From Tenrec ecaudatus (taxonomy: Eukaryota > Chordata > Mammalia > Afrosoricida > Tenrecidae): DNA of 64,000 bases. The stretch's first letter is position 1, and the number at the start of each line of letters is the position of its first letter. A model generated the notes under the pieces. The model was not told the DNA's origin. It made no database searches and was given only the letters and a program-made list of their open reading frames with translations. Positions 12,228 to 27,316 of this stretch are shown here, in pieces. The position numbers and the translations under genes are program-made. The stretch lies in contig NC_134542.1 of the NCBI RefSeq assembly GCF_050624435.1, positions 7,808,497 to 7,872,496 of the forward strand. The letters are read 5' to 3'.

Positions 12228-12490
12228 TCTCGGGAGCAGTGTAGCCAGAACGCTCCTTAGAAGTGAGGATGGGGAGGCTTTGCATCATGGACTTTGGACC
12301 TATTATCAGGAGACCAATCCCTACAGAAGGACATTATGCTTGATGACGTCAAGGGACACTGGGAAAGAGGTAAGGTCCTTAACAAGACGGAGCGACATGG
12401 CGGAAACAGCAATGGCTGCGGACGGTGCAGGAGAGGGCAGGGTCACTGCGAGTTGGAACCTACTCTACGGTGAACAACCACCACCACAAC
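12228..12490 (+). mobile_element. RTE (BovB-like) LINE, 3' end
   Basis: This is a 5'-truncated copy containing the conserved words 'ctttggacctattatcaggag', 'gaaggacattatgcttgatg' and 'gacatggcggaaacagcaatgg'. It ends in a degraded CAACCACCACCACAACAG tail in place of a poly(A) tail, as RTE elements do. It sits between two pieces of antisense L1, so it inserted later than the L1. Confidence 0.7.
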
Positions 12491-12893
12491 AGGTGAACAA
12501 CAGTTTTTGTCCAGTCCTAGCTGATGGATATTTGGGTTGTTTCCACTGCTTGGCCATTAAGAATTAAACCGTTATAAACATTTAGGTATACTCTGGTGTG
12601 AACAAGTTTTTCCACTATCCAAGGACACAGACCTGGCAGTGATGGGGTCATGTGGGGTTCTACAGGGCACTTTGAGGAGCTGCCAAACTGTCGCCCACAG
12701 AGGCTGCACCAGTTTACAGTCCCCACAGCTCTGTCCAAGCTTGTCTGTTCTCTTGTGAGAAGATGTGCATTTACCTAGTAATCAATGATGTTGAGGATCT
12801 TTTTATGTGCTCACTGGCCATTTGAGAATCTTCTTTGGAGAAATGTCTATTCAAATCCTTTGTCCCTTAAAAACCAAAACTTCTCTCCCAAAG
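12491..12893 (-). mobile_element. Ancient L1 fragment, antisense
   Basis: The antisense L1 signature is clear: 'tatttgggttgtttcc', 'ggccatttgagaatcttc' and 'gtctattcaaatcctttgtcc'. It probably continues the L1 piece at 11,650-12,227. Confidence 0.6.
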
Positions 12894-13590
12894 CTATGTA
12901 TTATTATTATTTTTACAAAACAATCTATCGCCTTCAAAGTACTCTCCATTGCACTTAATATAGTTGTGAAATCTGCACTTCCATTCTTGGAAACAGTTTT
13001 CAAATTCATCTATTTGGATGGCTGACAGCAGATCACTGTCCTTTAATTTGCAGGGAAAAAACCCAAACAAGTCCCATGGAGCGAGGTCAGGTGAGTAAAG
13101 TGTGTGGGACAAGAGAGGCATGCTGTTATTTTGCCAAAAACTGGCGCCCTGAGACTGAGATGGCTGTGTGAGCAGGTGCATTGTAGCGGTGGCAACACCA
13201 GTCCCCCGACTGCCACATATCAGGCCTTTTTTGTCTTACAATTTTAAGCAATCTCTTCAGAACCTCTAAATAGAAGGCCCGATTGACAGTCTGACCCGGT
13301 GGAACAAGTACATGGGAGTCGACATTTTGACAGACGTCCAGAATGAGGTTTGTCATCAACAGGCATTTCACCTTTTTTGAAATGAGAAAACTACTCTTTT
13401 TTTTTTTTGTTTTGTTTTTTTTTTTGAGAAAACTACTCTTATACTTGAGTTTCCCCCATAGCGCTACCCTTGAAAGCTGTGTTCAACATCACAACAGTTT
13501 CTGCAGCCTTTTTCTCAAGCAGCAAACAAAATTTCACAGCTGCACACCGTTCTCTTAAATCAGCCATCACAAAAACGAGCTCACGTAGAA
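12894..13590 (-). pseudogene. Mariner-type (Tc1/mariner) transposase remnant
   Basis: On the minus strand the copy starts with an ATG at 13,567 (MADLRERCAAVKFCLLLEK..) and ends near 12,894. Recognisable are the middle block VPPGQTVN..FYLEVLKRLL..RQKRPDMW, the HRYNAPAHTAISV block, the YSPDLAPWDLF block that includes the third Asp of the family, and the C-terminal IQIDEFENCFQEW..EGEYFEGD. In the second block the HHDNAPAHTA motif reads HRYNAPAHTA, so the catalytic Asp is replaced by Tyr. About 60 residues after the N-terminal block through the first catalytic Asp are missing at the site of the T-rich insertion, and there are frame changes. It is inactive. The terminal repeats were not resolved. 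Confidence 0.85.
13384..13440 (-). mobile_element. Tail-only A-rich insertion with 15-bp target duplication
   Basis: GAGAAAACTACTCTT occurs at 13,384-13,398 and again, exactly, at 13,426-13,440. Only 27 T-rich bases lie between (A-rich on the minus strand, with a single CAAAAC interruption). The structure equals an L1-type retroposition that copied only the poly(A) tail of some transcript, inserted into the mariner remnant. Confidence 0.75.
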
Positions 13591-13989
13591 ATCGCTTTTA
13601 GGAAAAAATTCAGTGACCAGGGAGAACCTTCCCAGACCTCAGAGTGAGTTGCCTGATGCTCACCTAGCAGGGAAATGCTTCCTCTGAGAGCGCTGCCCAG
13701 TGGAGTGTTTTCTGTGTTGTTTTTTTTTTTTTGGGGGGGGGATTGGGGTGTGTGGGCACCTTTCATATTCATCTATGAGGATCTAGAAATCTTGTCAATA
13801 ACCTTGCCACAGACTGAGGATATGGGGACCCCTGAATGTATTTACTAGATACAGGAACTTAAAACATAGGAGCATCATCAGTATTTGTCTCTAATGTGAA
13901 ATTTTCTGCCTTGGAATAAATAATATGCAGATGCTTTACTAAGTCTAAAATTTATGAAACTAGTGCAATTGTAAAGGTGATCACCACTT

Positions 13990-14180
13990 CCTGAATAGTG
14001 CTAGGTCTTGTTCTAAGTCCTGTGCATAAATATTATAAATTTGTTTAATCTTTGCCACTTTCCTCTCAGTTGGGGAGGTGATAGCCACTTATCATACAGG
14101 GTGTTAAAGGCAGAGAGACAGCTGGTCCAAGGTTACACAATCTGTTGGCAGCAGAATCAAGAGCCCGACATAGGATGCTT
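13990..14180 (+). mobile_element. MIR SINE
   Basis: The parts 'gtgctaggtcttgttctaagtcc' and 'cagctggtccaaggttacacaatctgttggcagcagaatcaagagcc' match the MIR body order (core, then 'ggtcacacagctagtaagtggcagagc'). Ancient and diverged. Confidence 0.65.
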
Positions 14181-14252
14181 TGGAAATGTACCCTCTGTGA
14201 AGACTCCATTGCCCTGTGGATTAAGGTGTCCCTGGGATAGGGTCAGGAGTCA

Positions 14253-14411
<159 letters not shown>

Positions 14412-14819
14412 CTAGGGGAGGAGAAAAATAAACAACCTCCAAGCTTCATGTCTGTTCCACATCAATGAGTGTATCAGATATACATACCGAGCAAACAGTA
14501 GCTCTAAAAGGTTGTAGTACACACAGAAGTGCAAATAGAGTGACATCAGACTTAGAGGGAGAAGTTCACTCTAGTCACCTTAAGTTTAAAGAATGAAGTT
14601 TTCTACCAGGAGAGCTCTGAAAGCGAGGGTCCATTAAGCAAGCAAGAAAACCTATAGCCGAAGAGCGGGAGGAAGAAGAACTGAAGCTTGAAAAGCTGCT
14701 GACTGAGCTCTTGTCTGAAAGGGCTTTCCCTCACCATTCCCTGTTCATCGTGTGAAAACCCTATTTTGTCATCTTTCTTCCTAGAACTCAGTCCTGATTT
14801 GCAGTCTATTTTTCTCACA

Positions 14820-15046
14820 AGGAGCCCTGGTGGTAGAGTGGGTTTTGTGTCAGGCTGCTAACCACAAGTTCAGCAGTTCAAAACTACCAGCCACTTTTCT
14901 GGAGAAAGATGAAGCTTTGGGCGCCTGTAAAGATTTGTGCTCTTGGAAAGCCTTGGGAAGCCACGAGCGAGGCCAGTTCTACTCTGTCCTATAGGGTCAC
15001 TGTGGGTCAGAATCGACAATGGCAGTGAGTTTTAAAGTTCTGAGTC
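14820..15046 (+). mobile_element. AfroSINE, full-length, with target duplication
   Basis: The element starts 'aggagccctggtggtagagtgg' (tRNA-like head with a box-B-like 'agttcagcagttcaaaac') and ends in '..gtgggtcagaatcgacaatggcagtgag'. An 8-bp direct repeat TTCTCACA flanks it at 14,812-14,819 and 15,047-15,054. It is the best-preserved SINE of the window. Confidence 0.85.
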
Positions 15047-15124
15047 TTCTCACACATGGACATAAATGATAAAAGTTTTAATTAACATGACATGGTCATA
15101 TATGCTTGCAATCATGATTTAAAA

Positions 15125-15623
15125 CAGTGTTTCTCAACCTATGGGTCGAGACCTGTTTGGGGGGAGGGGGTGTCAAACAACCCTTTCACAGGGGTCATCA
15201 AGGACCATCGGAAAACACATATTTCCGATCGTCTTAAGAACTGAGATACCGCTCCTCTATCCGTCTCCAGGCAGGTCAGCCCACATGCAGATACGCCCAC
15301 CTACGAGTACCCTACCCGGCGTGAAGACTGTTTACCCATGCTACACCATGCTTCAAGACAAAATTTCATTTATTTGTAATTAGAAATAAATATTTCACAA
15401 TATATAATTGTTTTTGTGATGAATCACTATGCTTTAATAATGTTCGATTTTTAAAAATGGAAAATCCATCCTGAATATCAGATATTTACCTGAAGATTCA
15501 TAACAGTAGCAAAATTACAGTTATGAAGTAGCAATGAAAATAATTTTATGGTTGGAGGTCACCACAGCATGAGGAACTGTATGTATTAAAGGGTCGCAGC
15601 ATTAGGAAGGTTGAGAACCACTC
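15125..15623 (+). mobile_element. SPIN (Space Invaders) hAT transposon, non-autonomous copy
   Basis: The left end CAGTGTTTCTCAACCTATGG and right end GGTTGAGAACCACTC are inverted repeats of the SPIN type, and the subterminal 'ccctttcacaggggtcat' and 'cgatttttaaaaatg..attaaagggtcgcagcattaggaagg' also match. An 8-bp near-duplication typical of hAT insertion, ATTTAAAA (15,117-15,124) and ATTTCAAA (15,624-15,631), flanks it. The middle (about 15,230-15,370) is unlike the commonest short SPIN copies, so this is a longer non-autonomous subtype. No transposase frame. Confidence 0.85.
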
Positions 15624-15696
15624 ATTTCAAAGAATCTAAGAGTAAGGTGTCCTGATGCCCAACTAAGGACACATCTGGACATGATGGAGAGAATCA

Positions 15697-19049
<3,353 letters not shown>

Positions 19050-19339
19050 TCAGTCCAACAGAGCAACAATCCCAGTGTCTGAGTATCGCACTGAGGAAAT
19101 ACTTGGTAACAATGCTCAAGAGCCCAGATCACACAATCTAATCTGGAGTCCTCAGAAGTAGGCAGCGAGTGAGCTGTCTGGGGTCTGCAACAACCAGAGT
19201 GCTGCACTTGAACCAAACTCATGCAAATCAAGGGCGTCTTTCTATATAAACACACATCGAAAAAGAAGTGCCTTATTTTCACATATATAAGCTGTGATGC
19301 CATATTAACAATATAGTTAGGCTTTTAATAAGCTAGTCA

Positions 19340-19530
19340 ATCATTGCCATGGAATAAATTCTGACTCAAGGTAACCCTGTAGGATTGGGTAGAACTGCCC
19401 CTGTGGGTTTCCGAGACTGTTTATAGGAGTAGAAAGCCTCATTTTTCTCCCTCAGAGCACCTTGTGGTTTTGAACTGCTGGCCTCTTGGATCACAGCCCA
19501 ACTCGTAACGACTATGCCATTAGGCTCCCC
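19340..19530 (-). mobile_element. AfroSINE, antisense
   Basis: The sequence 'tgactcaaggtaaccctgtaggattgggtagaactgcccc' to 'actatgccattaggctcccc' is the antisense of tail, body and head in the right order. No clean target duplication was seen. Confidence 0.75.
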
Positions 19531-19965
19531 AATCAGTTAGTACAAAGTAAAATTTTAGTGCACATTATATTTGCAAACAGTAACAAGAAGATAAAAATGC
19601 CAACTGTTGGCTTTTCAGTCTTTTTGCTTTAACCATATACCTAAATGAAACCTGTACCAATGATATATTCATAAAAATGTTTAATGGTAAAGACTGTTTG
19701 TTTGAGGCATTAAGCAGGAAAAAAAACTATTGAAATTATGAATGATATCAGGGCACATTCTATTGAATTAGCTGTTGATAAAGGTGGTACTATGTTTGAC
19801 ACCTGGCCTACTCACTTGCTTCTTGCCAGCCCTCCTAGCCTATTCTGGAGGGAGTACAGAAAATAGTGTTAAGAGTGTTTGAAAACCAGGCCTGGAGCAG
19901 TGCAGGCTGGAGCAAACTAAAACGCCTGCCCTATATACAGGAAGGATGTAGGACTAAGGGATTCA

Positions 19966-20061
19966 AGATGAATTTTCCCCAATACCACTAGGATATTAGG
20001 TTACTTTGTGTTAGGATGAATTTTCCCCAATACCACTAGGATATTAGGTTACTTTGTGTTA
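19966..20061. repeat. Two-copy tandem duplication, 48-bp unit
   Basis: The segment from GATGAATTTTCCCCAATACC to GGTTACTTTGTGTTA is present twice in direct tandem (19,966-20,013 and 20,014-20,061) and is essentially identical apart from the first base or two. This suggests a recent duplication, or an assembly artefact. Confidence 0.9.
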
Positions 20062-21899
20062 AAACTAGGTTCTGACCTTCAAAGTTGTGCTTGGAAGGCA
20101 AAAGAAAACACATCATTGCTTTGGATTTGGCCCATGGGCTGTGGTGTTGCCACCACTGGTCTGTTTGGTAACAGGGTTAGTGCTAGACTTGAGAGCTCTG
20201 CGATGCCAGTCTTTTAGTTTGTAAAAGAGAAAATGATACGTGGACTTGTCTGTCTGGGTGAGGATCCCAACTGAAATTCTGAGGTTGAATCCCTGTGGTC
20301 TGCATCTCACTCACTCTTCTTTGCCTCAGCACCTCATGCTTGCTTGCCCCCAGCTATTTGAGCCAGGAAGTGATGATGAAGTGTATAAACTAAAAATGAT
20401 TTTAATTATTCTAAGAATCAGGCTCTACCGTTCAACCAAATAATCTAGGTTTTAGTATTGTACTAAAGATCTTTCATTTAAAATTATAATTTGGGTGGTA
20501 GATGGGACTCAATCAGCTATACTTTAATTTTGTTTTTCCAATAAGCATGCAAATTTACTATCCATGTAAACTCTTGCCTACATTTACTGAATTCTTCATA
20601 TATGTTGAGAATGTTTAACTGGAAAAGATTCCAAGAAGCCAGAGAGGTAGATAGTTAGATAATCAAAAGAAAACATGAAAAAATGATGACAGATATAAAA
20701 CAGGTGCCAATGGGCACTACGCAACCAGACACCAGTGGTGGCTAGGTAGGGCAGAACAGGTGAGCTGCCGAGATCTTGCTATCTGACCTCAGTTGTGAAT
20801 TTAGATTTTACTTATTTCAACAATCTATCTTTATTCAGTCATAGGGACGAGCCTTTTGTTCTAGTATGCTGAGATTTAATAATCAAGGGCAGGTTTACTC
20901 TATTGATAGTGTTTATAGTTTTATAGACTGTATTCATAAACCTTCTTAATTTTTGGCTTTTCTCCCTTCAACAGACCAAATCGGAGTGAGTTCTCATGAA
21001 CTTCCCTGAAGCTGCTCTCTCCATATCCTCTCCCGCAGTGCTCTCTTTACTGAGACACAGACCAGCCTGCAAACACTCCTCACACAGATGCAGCGTCACT
21101 TTGGAGGAGGAAAGGACATCAGCTCAGGGAAGAAAAGGATAAGAGAATAATTTTGAGATCATAGGTAAGTACAAATTTTCTATGCAAATCAAAAGCCATT
21201 ATAAATAAAAAGAGAAATGGAAAAAATGCACCAGCGTGTGACCCCTCTGTGACAAATCTGACAGACACTCTTAGAGAAGAATTGAGGGGCGCGAGGGCCC
21301 GAGGAGAGTGGAGCGAGGCAGACAGAGCAATGGCTTTTCCTCCCCCAGCTGTTACGAACCCAGTAGCAGTCAGCACTGTCGTACTGTACAGTTAAGAGCT
21401 GTCAGTCAGTCTACAAGAGCAACACTTCAGAAAGTGGCAGCGCAAAGAATAAAAAACACAAAGACAAAAGAAAACCAGATTCTGGAGTCTAGTAAGACGT
21501 TGCTCCTAAACCCTGCTTACCAACTGAGTTACTGATCAAACCCAGTCACCTTAAGTCTTCAGTCTCAATACGGTGGTGATCGCGGGATCACTGACACATG
21601 GAACTAAGGCTACACAACTGTGAGGGTGAGGGCGCGGGCAAAATCACTGGCAATGGGGGGGGGGCACTATTAAGCTCGTGGAAGGTGATGAAGAACGAGG
21701 GGGGAACACGTAGGATGGCAACGTCTATATTGCTTTTACTCGTGTATGCGGGATCAAGAGAAATGCAACCACTTACTCTCTCCAAAATATACATAGTGGA
21801 TGGAAATGCCTTTAAATTAAAGAGAGAAAGGTAACTTGTATCTTAACCCTAACATTTTAAGGTGAAAACCTTCAATTTCTTGAAAGACTTAATTTTAGA

Positions 21900-22055
21900 A
21901 AAGAGGGAGGGAGGGGAAGAAAAGGGGAGCTGATATCAAGGACTCAAGTAGGAAGAGAATGCTCTGAAAATGATGTGCAAATGTGTTTGACACACTGGAT
22001 GAATATTTGGATTATGATAAAAGATGTACGAGCCCCCAATAAAAGAATTAAGAAA
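21900..22055 (+). mobile_element. 5'-truncated polyadenylated retroposon
   Basis: It contains a purine-rich GAGGGAGGGAGGGG tract, 'aaaatgatgtgcaaatgtg' and the 3' end 'gtacgagcccccaataaaagaatt'. Only the last ~150 bp of the family consensus are present. The flanking duplication was not resolved. Confidence 0.65.
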
Positions 22056-22679
22056 GCTTCATATCCTTGGGGGGTGAGGTGGGGGGAAGGATTTAGAAAA
22101 GAAAACCAAAGTCCTAAGTCAGAAAAAGCAAATAATTAAGACAAAAGCAAAAGTACTTCAGAAAACAGCACCTAATTAGCATGTAAAGGCAAATCTCCAG
22201 GTTAAAAAGGAGACTACACATGGGAGACTATTTAAAAAGAAGCTTCACGTGCTGGGAGAGAGACAAGGCTTTCCATGTCCCACACGTACTCTCAGAAACC
22301 CAGAGGGCCAGGTGGCAGTGAGAGCAGCACAGGGTTCTATTTCATATGACGGCATGCAGTGTGTGTGATCAATCTGCTGAAATGTCACCCATCGTAACAG
22401 ACCAGAAGTTGAATCCCTCAAATCTAAAGCCCGAAAGCCCACAATTCTGCCTAGGAAGGTAGGTCATATTTAGGGGAGGGAACTAGGCAGCGGGGAGGGG
22501 CGTGCACGCTGGCGCCTGACCACACAGTGTGCTGTGCTTTTAAGCAACTGTTTTCATGTGTTTCATTTCACGAGTGATTTGGCCACAAGAATTTGTCTAA
22601 AATACAATTTTTCCCCTAAAAGATTTTTCAATGTCAACTTGTTTAAATCTCATACATACCAAGAAAAATTCAGCCAACC

Positions 22680-22810
22680 CTCACTGAGTCTCACAAAGTG
22701 GCAGGCACCTTACAAGAGGTTTTACTTCTCCAAACCCCACAGGGAAGACTGGAGTGTCCCAGCACAGGGAGAGGGGAGTAAGTTCTCCAGATGATGCAGC
22801 TAGTACCATA
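22680..22810 (+). mobile_element. Possible MIR fragment
   Basis: The parts 'gtggcaggcaccttacaagagg' and 'cccacagggaagactggag..gatgatgcagctagta' follow the MIR order loosely. Weak. Confidence 0.35.
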
Positions 22811-22977
22811 TACTGAACCCCAAATGGCACAAGGCAATTAATTACCTCTAGTAACTGTAGGTTCCACATTCTCTCAAGAACTGCCCCAAACATAGTTCTC
22901 ACTATGTCAGACAGTCACACAGGCGATTATTTCACTGTTTATTTATTTAATTTCACCGTTTTTAAAGAAGGAGCCTG

Positions 22978-23573
22978 AGCTGGACATCTCCTTGCAGAAG
23001 GGCCGCAGGGAGGAGATGAGTCAGTCAGGGTGCAGTGTAGCAACGATGAAACATACAACTCTCCTCTAGTTCCTAAATGCTTCCCTGCCCGGCCCTCCGT
23101 GCCTCACTATATGATCCCAATTCTACCTTACAAGTCCAGCTGGACCAGAGGATGTACACTAGTACAGATAGGACCTGGAAACACAGGGAATCCAGGGTGG
23201 ATGATCCCTTCAGGACCAGTGCTGAGAGTGGCCATACTGGGAGTGGGGAGGGAAGGTGGTTAGAAAGGGGGAACCAATTACAAGGATCTACATAAAACCT
23301 CCTCCCTGGGGGACGAATAACAGAAGTGGGTGAAGGGAGACATCGGACAGTGTAAGACATGATAAAATAATAAAAATGCATAAATTATCAAGGGTTCATG
23401 AGGGAGTGGGGAGCAGGGAGGGAGGGGGGAAAATGAGGAGCTGATACCAGAGGCTCAAGTAGAAAGCAAATGTTTTGAGAATGATGATGGCAACAAATGT
23501 ACAAATGTGCTTGGCACAACGGGTAAATCTATGGATTGTGATGAGTTGTACAAGCCCCCAATAATATGATTTA
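22978..23573 (+). mobile_element. Polyadenylated retroposon, 5'-truncated, about 600 bp
   Basis: This aligns by eye to the 3' half of the full-length copy at 30,183-31,332: 'gtcagggtgcagtgtagcaacgatgaaac', 'tgatcccttcaggaccagtg', 'gacatcggacagtgtaag' and '..caagcccccaataatatgattt' plus an A-tail. A near-perfect duplication flanks it: AAAGAAGGAGCCTG at 22,964-22,977 and AAAAAAGGAGTCTG at 23,574-23,587. Confidence 0.8.
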
Positions 23574-23834
23574 AAAAAAAGGAGTCTGGTATTCAAAAGC
23601 AAAGAGGGGCAAAGGGGGGGTGGGGTGGGCATAGGGCCAGACAGCAGGGCAGCGGGGTTCCGGGACCCACAGGACAACTGGAAGGGAACTAATGAGAACG
23701 TGACACATCGAGAAAATACAACCAGTGACCCTGCGCAAGCTGTCTAGAAACTGTTACGCAGGGTCCCAACTTGCTACATAAACTTTCATTGAACTTACAT
23801 TAAACATTTTTTTTGAAGACTTAAAAACATTTAC

Positions 23835-23937
23835 CTGCATCCAGTATACCCTGGGCCAAAATAGCGCCAAACTTGGCCATCACATCGTCGTGTTTATCAT
23901 TGATGACTTTGGAATACAGCTGTCTGAACTGATTCAC
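23835..23937 (-). CDS. PSMD1: PSMD1 (Rpn2) exon, PC-repeat region
   Basis: 103 bases: 34 codons plus the first base of a split Gly codon. The acceptor is CCTTCAG and the donor GTAAAT. It encodes [33 protein letters not shown]. The [14 protein letters not shown] motif, completed in the next exon, is a proteasome/cyclosome (PC) repeat, the helical hairpin unit that builds the Rpn2 toroid. This is about residues 706-739. Confidence 0.97.
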
Positions 23938-24106
23938 CTGAAGGAACAAGAAAAAACGATCCATTTCAGAGCTGGGAATAATGACTCCAGTGGAAATAAA
24001 ACTCAGTTCTGAGTTCCAGGCTTAGAGACGGTTAGAGACCAGACGTGAATGCCCAGCAGGTCCAAGTAACAGTTCCACAGTAGGGTCCTAACCCCATGAC
24101 TTTAAA

Positions 24107-24290
24107 GGAGTCCTGGTAGCACGCACAGTCATGAAGCACTCACAACTGCTCACCTAAAAAGGTCAGCAGTTTGAACCCACCAGCCGCTCTGTAGGAGAAA
24201 GATATAGATTTTTAACCTTATAAACCCCTGGGTGCTATTCTACTTTGTTCTATAGGTGACACTAAGTTGGGATGGGCTTGTTGGCAAGGG
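24107..24290 (+). mobile_element. AfroSINE, sense
   Basis: The head 'aggagtcctggtagcacgc', the box-B-like 'aggtcagcagtttgaaccc', the 'gtaggagaaagat' body and a degraded tail are in order. Confidence 0.75.
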
Positions 24291-24965
24291 GTTTGGTTTG
24301 GGCATGACTTTTCATACCTGGGATGGGAGCACCAGTTGTTTTCAATCCTCATTCCACAGTGGATGACTCAGGCTCAAGGGAATGCTGAATGTGATTCTTC
24401 TAACAGCCCTGTTAGTCAGCAGGCTTAGCCAGTCCACGGGCACACCGAGGCTGCCTCTCACTGCATTGTGAATTACTGCTCTTCTGTTTCCCATCAACCC
24501 TGCAGATTCCTAACAGCACAGGCCTTCAGTCCTACCTTAAAGTAAACCACCCTTCACCGAAGCTGTGTGGGTTTATTTTGAATTCACTGTACTCACATAC
24601 ACAGTATAGGTTTTCATTATACATACACATTAATTTTCTGAGGACAAGTCAGAGTAAGTATCACGCCCCCCGCTCCCCCCAAAAAAGGACAAAAATGGAA
24701 TGTGTATTCTCTCTTTGAGGGTAAGAATACTCCAAGTCTATATACTTCTGAAGATGGAACCTTGTCATCTCTCTAACCCTTCCTTGAAAATCTTGTGCTA
24801 AAAAAGAAAATCTTGTGCTCGATTTATATGTGAAAACAGCCAGTTAAAAAAAACCCAAAATGGACAGTTTTAGTAGCTTGGAGGACTCCAATCACATTCC
24901 TTCTGAAGGGCGAGGTCAGGGCTGTAGTGAAGGTCTCAGAGAACGGGCAGGCACGTTGCCATAAG

Positions 24966-25155
24966 GAACGGTTCCCAACCTTCCTCATGCCGCGGACCCT
25001 CTCATAGAGCTCATGTGGGGGCACCCCCTCCAAACCATAACATTATTGTTGCTACTTCATCACTGTCATTTTGCTACTGTGATGAATTGGGTGATCCCTG
25101 TGAAAGGGTTGTTGGATCCTCACAGGGGTCGCGACCCACAGGTTGAGAACCGCTG
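24966..25155 (+). mobile_element. SPIN hAT transposon, short non-autonomous (MITE) copy
   Basis: The left end 'aacggttcccaaccttcctcatgccgcgg' and right end 'ccctgtgaaagggttgttgg..cacaggggtcgcgacccacaggttgagaaccgctg' are SPIN ends. The interior is only about 100 bp. Possible 8-bp duplication CCATAAGG/CTATAATG (6 of 8). Confidence 0.8.
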
Positions 25156-26394
25156 CTATAATGGAAACTACAGATTCCTTGGCCTTTTCCTGATGAATGC
25201 AGTTTTCACTTTCTTCCTAATAAGCCCCCGTGACTGTCCCGCAGCGTTCTATCACTATCACTCCTTTGGGACTCCCAAACGGTCACTTCTGAGCTGAGCT
25301 CTCTGCTTTGAATTTAATTGGTCCAGTGGATTCCCGAGGAAGCCAGGCTTGCCCAGGGCCTCGTGTGGGAAGACACTTATGGCGAGAAGATACAGGTACG
25401 GACAGCTGAGAGAACTCGTCTGCGGTCATCCACTGATCTTGTTTGGAATAAACCTGTGTAGACATGAACTGGAACCCTAGCAGCGGTACTTTTCAGGGGA
25501 CCCTCATATTACAGACTCAGACAACTCAGGCTTTGGGAACACCGCCTCTGCTCTGAGAAGCCCAAGCTGGCCACCTCTACAGGGATGTTAACACCTTTAG
25601 GAAACCTACATGCACAGACATGGGGATTGTCAGCGTTACATGAGGTAATGCACGGCAGGCAAAGTTCAGTCAGCGTGGCTCCGTTAACACACTGAGGACA
25701 GGTCCCAGCAGTTCTCTCTTCAGCCTAAATATTGCTAACAAAATAACATCCCTTAGGTGTGGTTCTCAACCTTTTATTCACAAGCAGCAATTGAATGTGG
25801 TGGGAAAAATCATAAACTAACACTGCCACTCCCTGATGGGCATAGCTGTTATTAAGTCAATTACATCTCTAGGTCTGCCTTTCTCCACCTATAAAAAGCT
25901 CATTACAAAAGCTCCTTCCAGTTCTAAAGCCCTGGAGTTTGGTGCTTTTACTCGGTTCAACAAGTCAAATTCCTTTGATTCTGAACTTATTTTAGATGAA
26001 CACAGACATTACCTTATATAGGGTGGAAATTTTATTTGCTAAAGGTTTTAAAAACTGTCTCATGAACTTCTAAAGAAATGCTGGAGAAAGTGTTGTATGT
26101 ATATTACAGGCAAGAAATTCAATGGAAAACACTTCAGTGACATTAATTTAGAAAAAATCCAAAAGCAAATATATTTCATTAATGTTAAATCAAGCACTCT
26201 TTTTAACCCCAATTTCCGTAACTTTGCCCCCTGCGTGAGTACACGTGCAGCATCGGAAAGATACACTCTGCCAAACCTCTTTGTAATTAATGGTTACAGT
26301 GCCTGTGTCCCACAACAAAGCCTGTGAGCCAAAACCTCTAAAAAAAGGAGTTTTTATCATTTAAAACCTAATCTTCAACTTGGAAGGTAACTTT

Positions 26395-26482
26395 GAGCCT
26401 ATAGGAAAGGGCAGAATTGCCCCCGTGGGTTTTCCAGACTGTAATTTTTTTATGGGAATAAAAAGCCACATCTTTCTCCCAT
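26395..26482 (-). mobile_element. AfroSINE fragment, antisense
   Basis: The part 'ctataggaaagggcagaattgcccccgtgggttttccagactg' plus 'ccacatctttctccc' is the central part of the SINE. Head and tail are missing. Confidence 0.6.
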
Positions 26483-27316
26483 AGATATGGGAAAATATAT
26501 CATAAACAATCACTTACTAAAGTAACAAAATGTCTGACTAGTCACACTACATGGAATACAGTGTATACATGAGCTTAAAGCAGGTCAAGTTTTACAGTCC
26601 ACTGAGTTCTTGAAAAGAAATACACCTGGTTCCATTTTCACAGAATTTTGGACTTTGCAATTGCAGTGAATGGGCTGTGGACACGCATCATTTCTTTGTG
26701 ACTAAGACCCAAATCTCTCCTCCCTTTTGATTTTTCCCAATGCTCTTTATTTCCAATTGCCTTGCAGCTATCTCAAACTCAACATGCCCAAGAAGATTAT
26801 CTCCAAGCTTTCAAGATCTTCTTGTTGATGCTGAGGTATCGTCAATAATTTGGTCCTTTTAGCTATAACTCCTAATTAGAAGGATTATCATTCTGGACTC
26901 CATTCCTCTGGTTACGATCCCACTGTGGAGAGTTTTCTGCTGAGAGTACTAAGGTAGAGCTAAGTCCCGGCCTTGTACATAGATCAAGAGGCAGTTGTAG
27001 GAACAGAACAAGGGAACACTGTGTGGCTTAAAATCAGGAAAGGTGTGCATCATTATTCAATCTGTGTGCTGAGTAAGTAATTAGAGAAGCTGCATTGTAT
27101 CAAGAAGAATGCAGCATCAGGATCGGAGGGAGGCTTATTAACTAACAACCAGAAACATGCAGATAACACAACCTGCTTGTGCAAAGTGAGGAGGACTTGA
27201 AACACTTTGATGAAGATCAAGGATTGCAGCCTTCGGTGTGGATTACAACTCAATGTAAAGAAGACAGAATCCTTACAACGGGGCCAATGGGTCTCAAAAA
27301 ATAAAACAAACAAACA

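Noticed and set aside
25759-25775. 'ggttctcaacctt' as a third SPIN end
   Set aside because: A single short match with no partner end or target duplication nearby.
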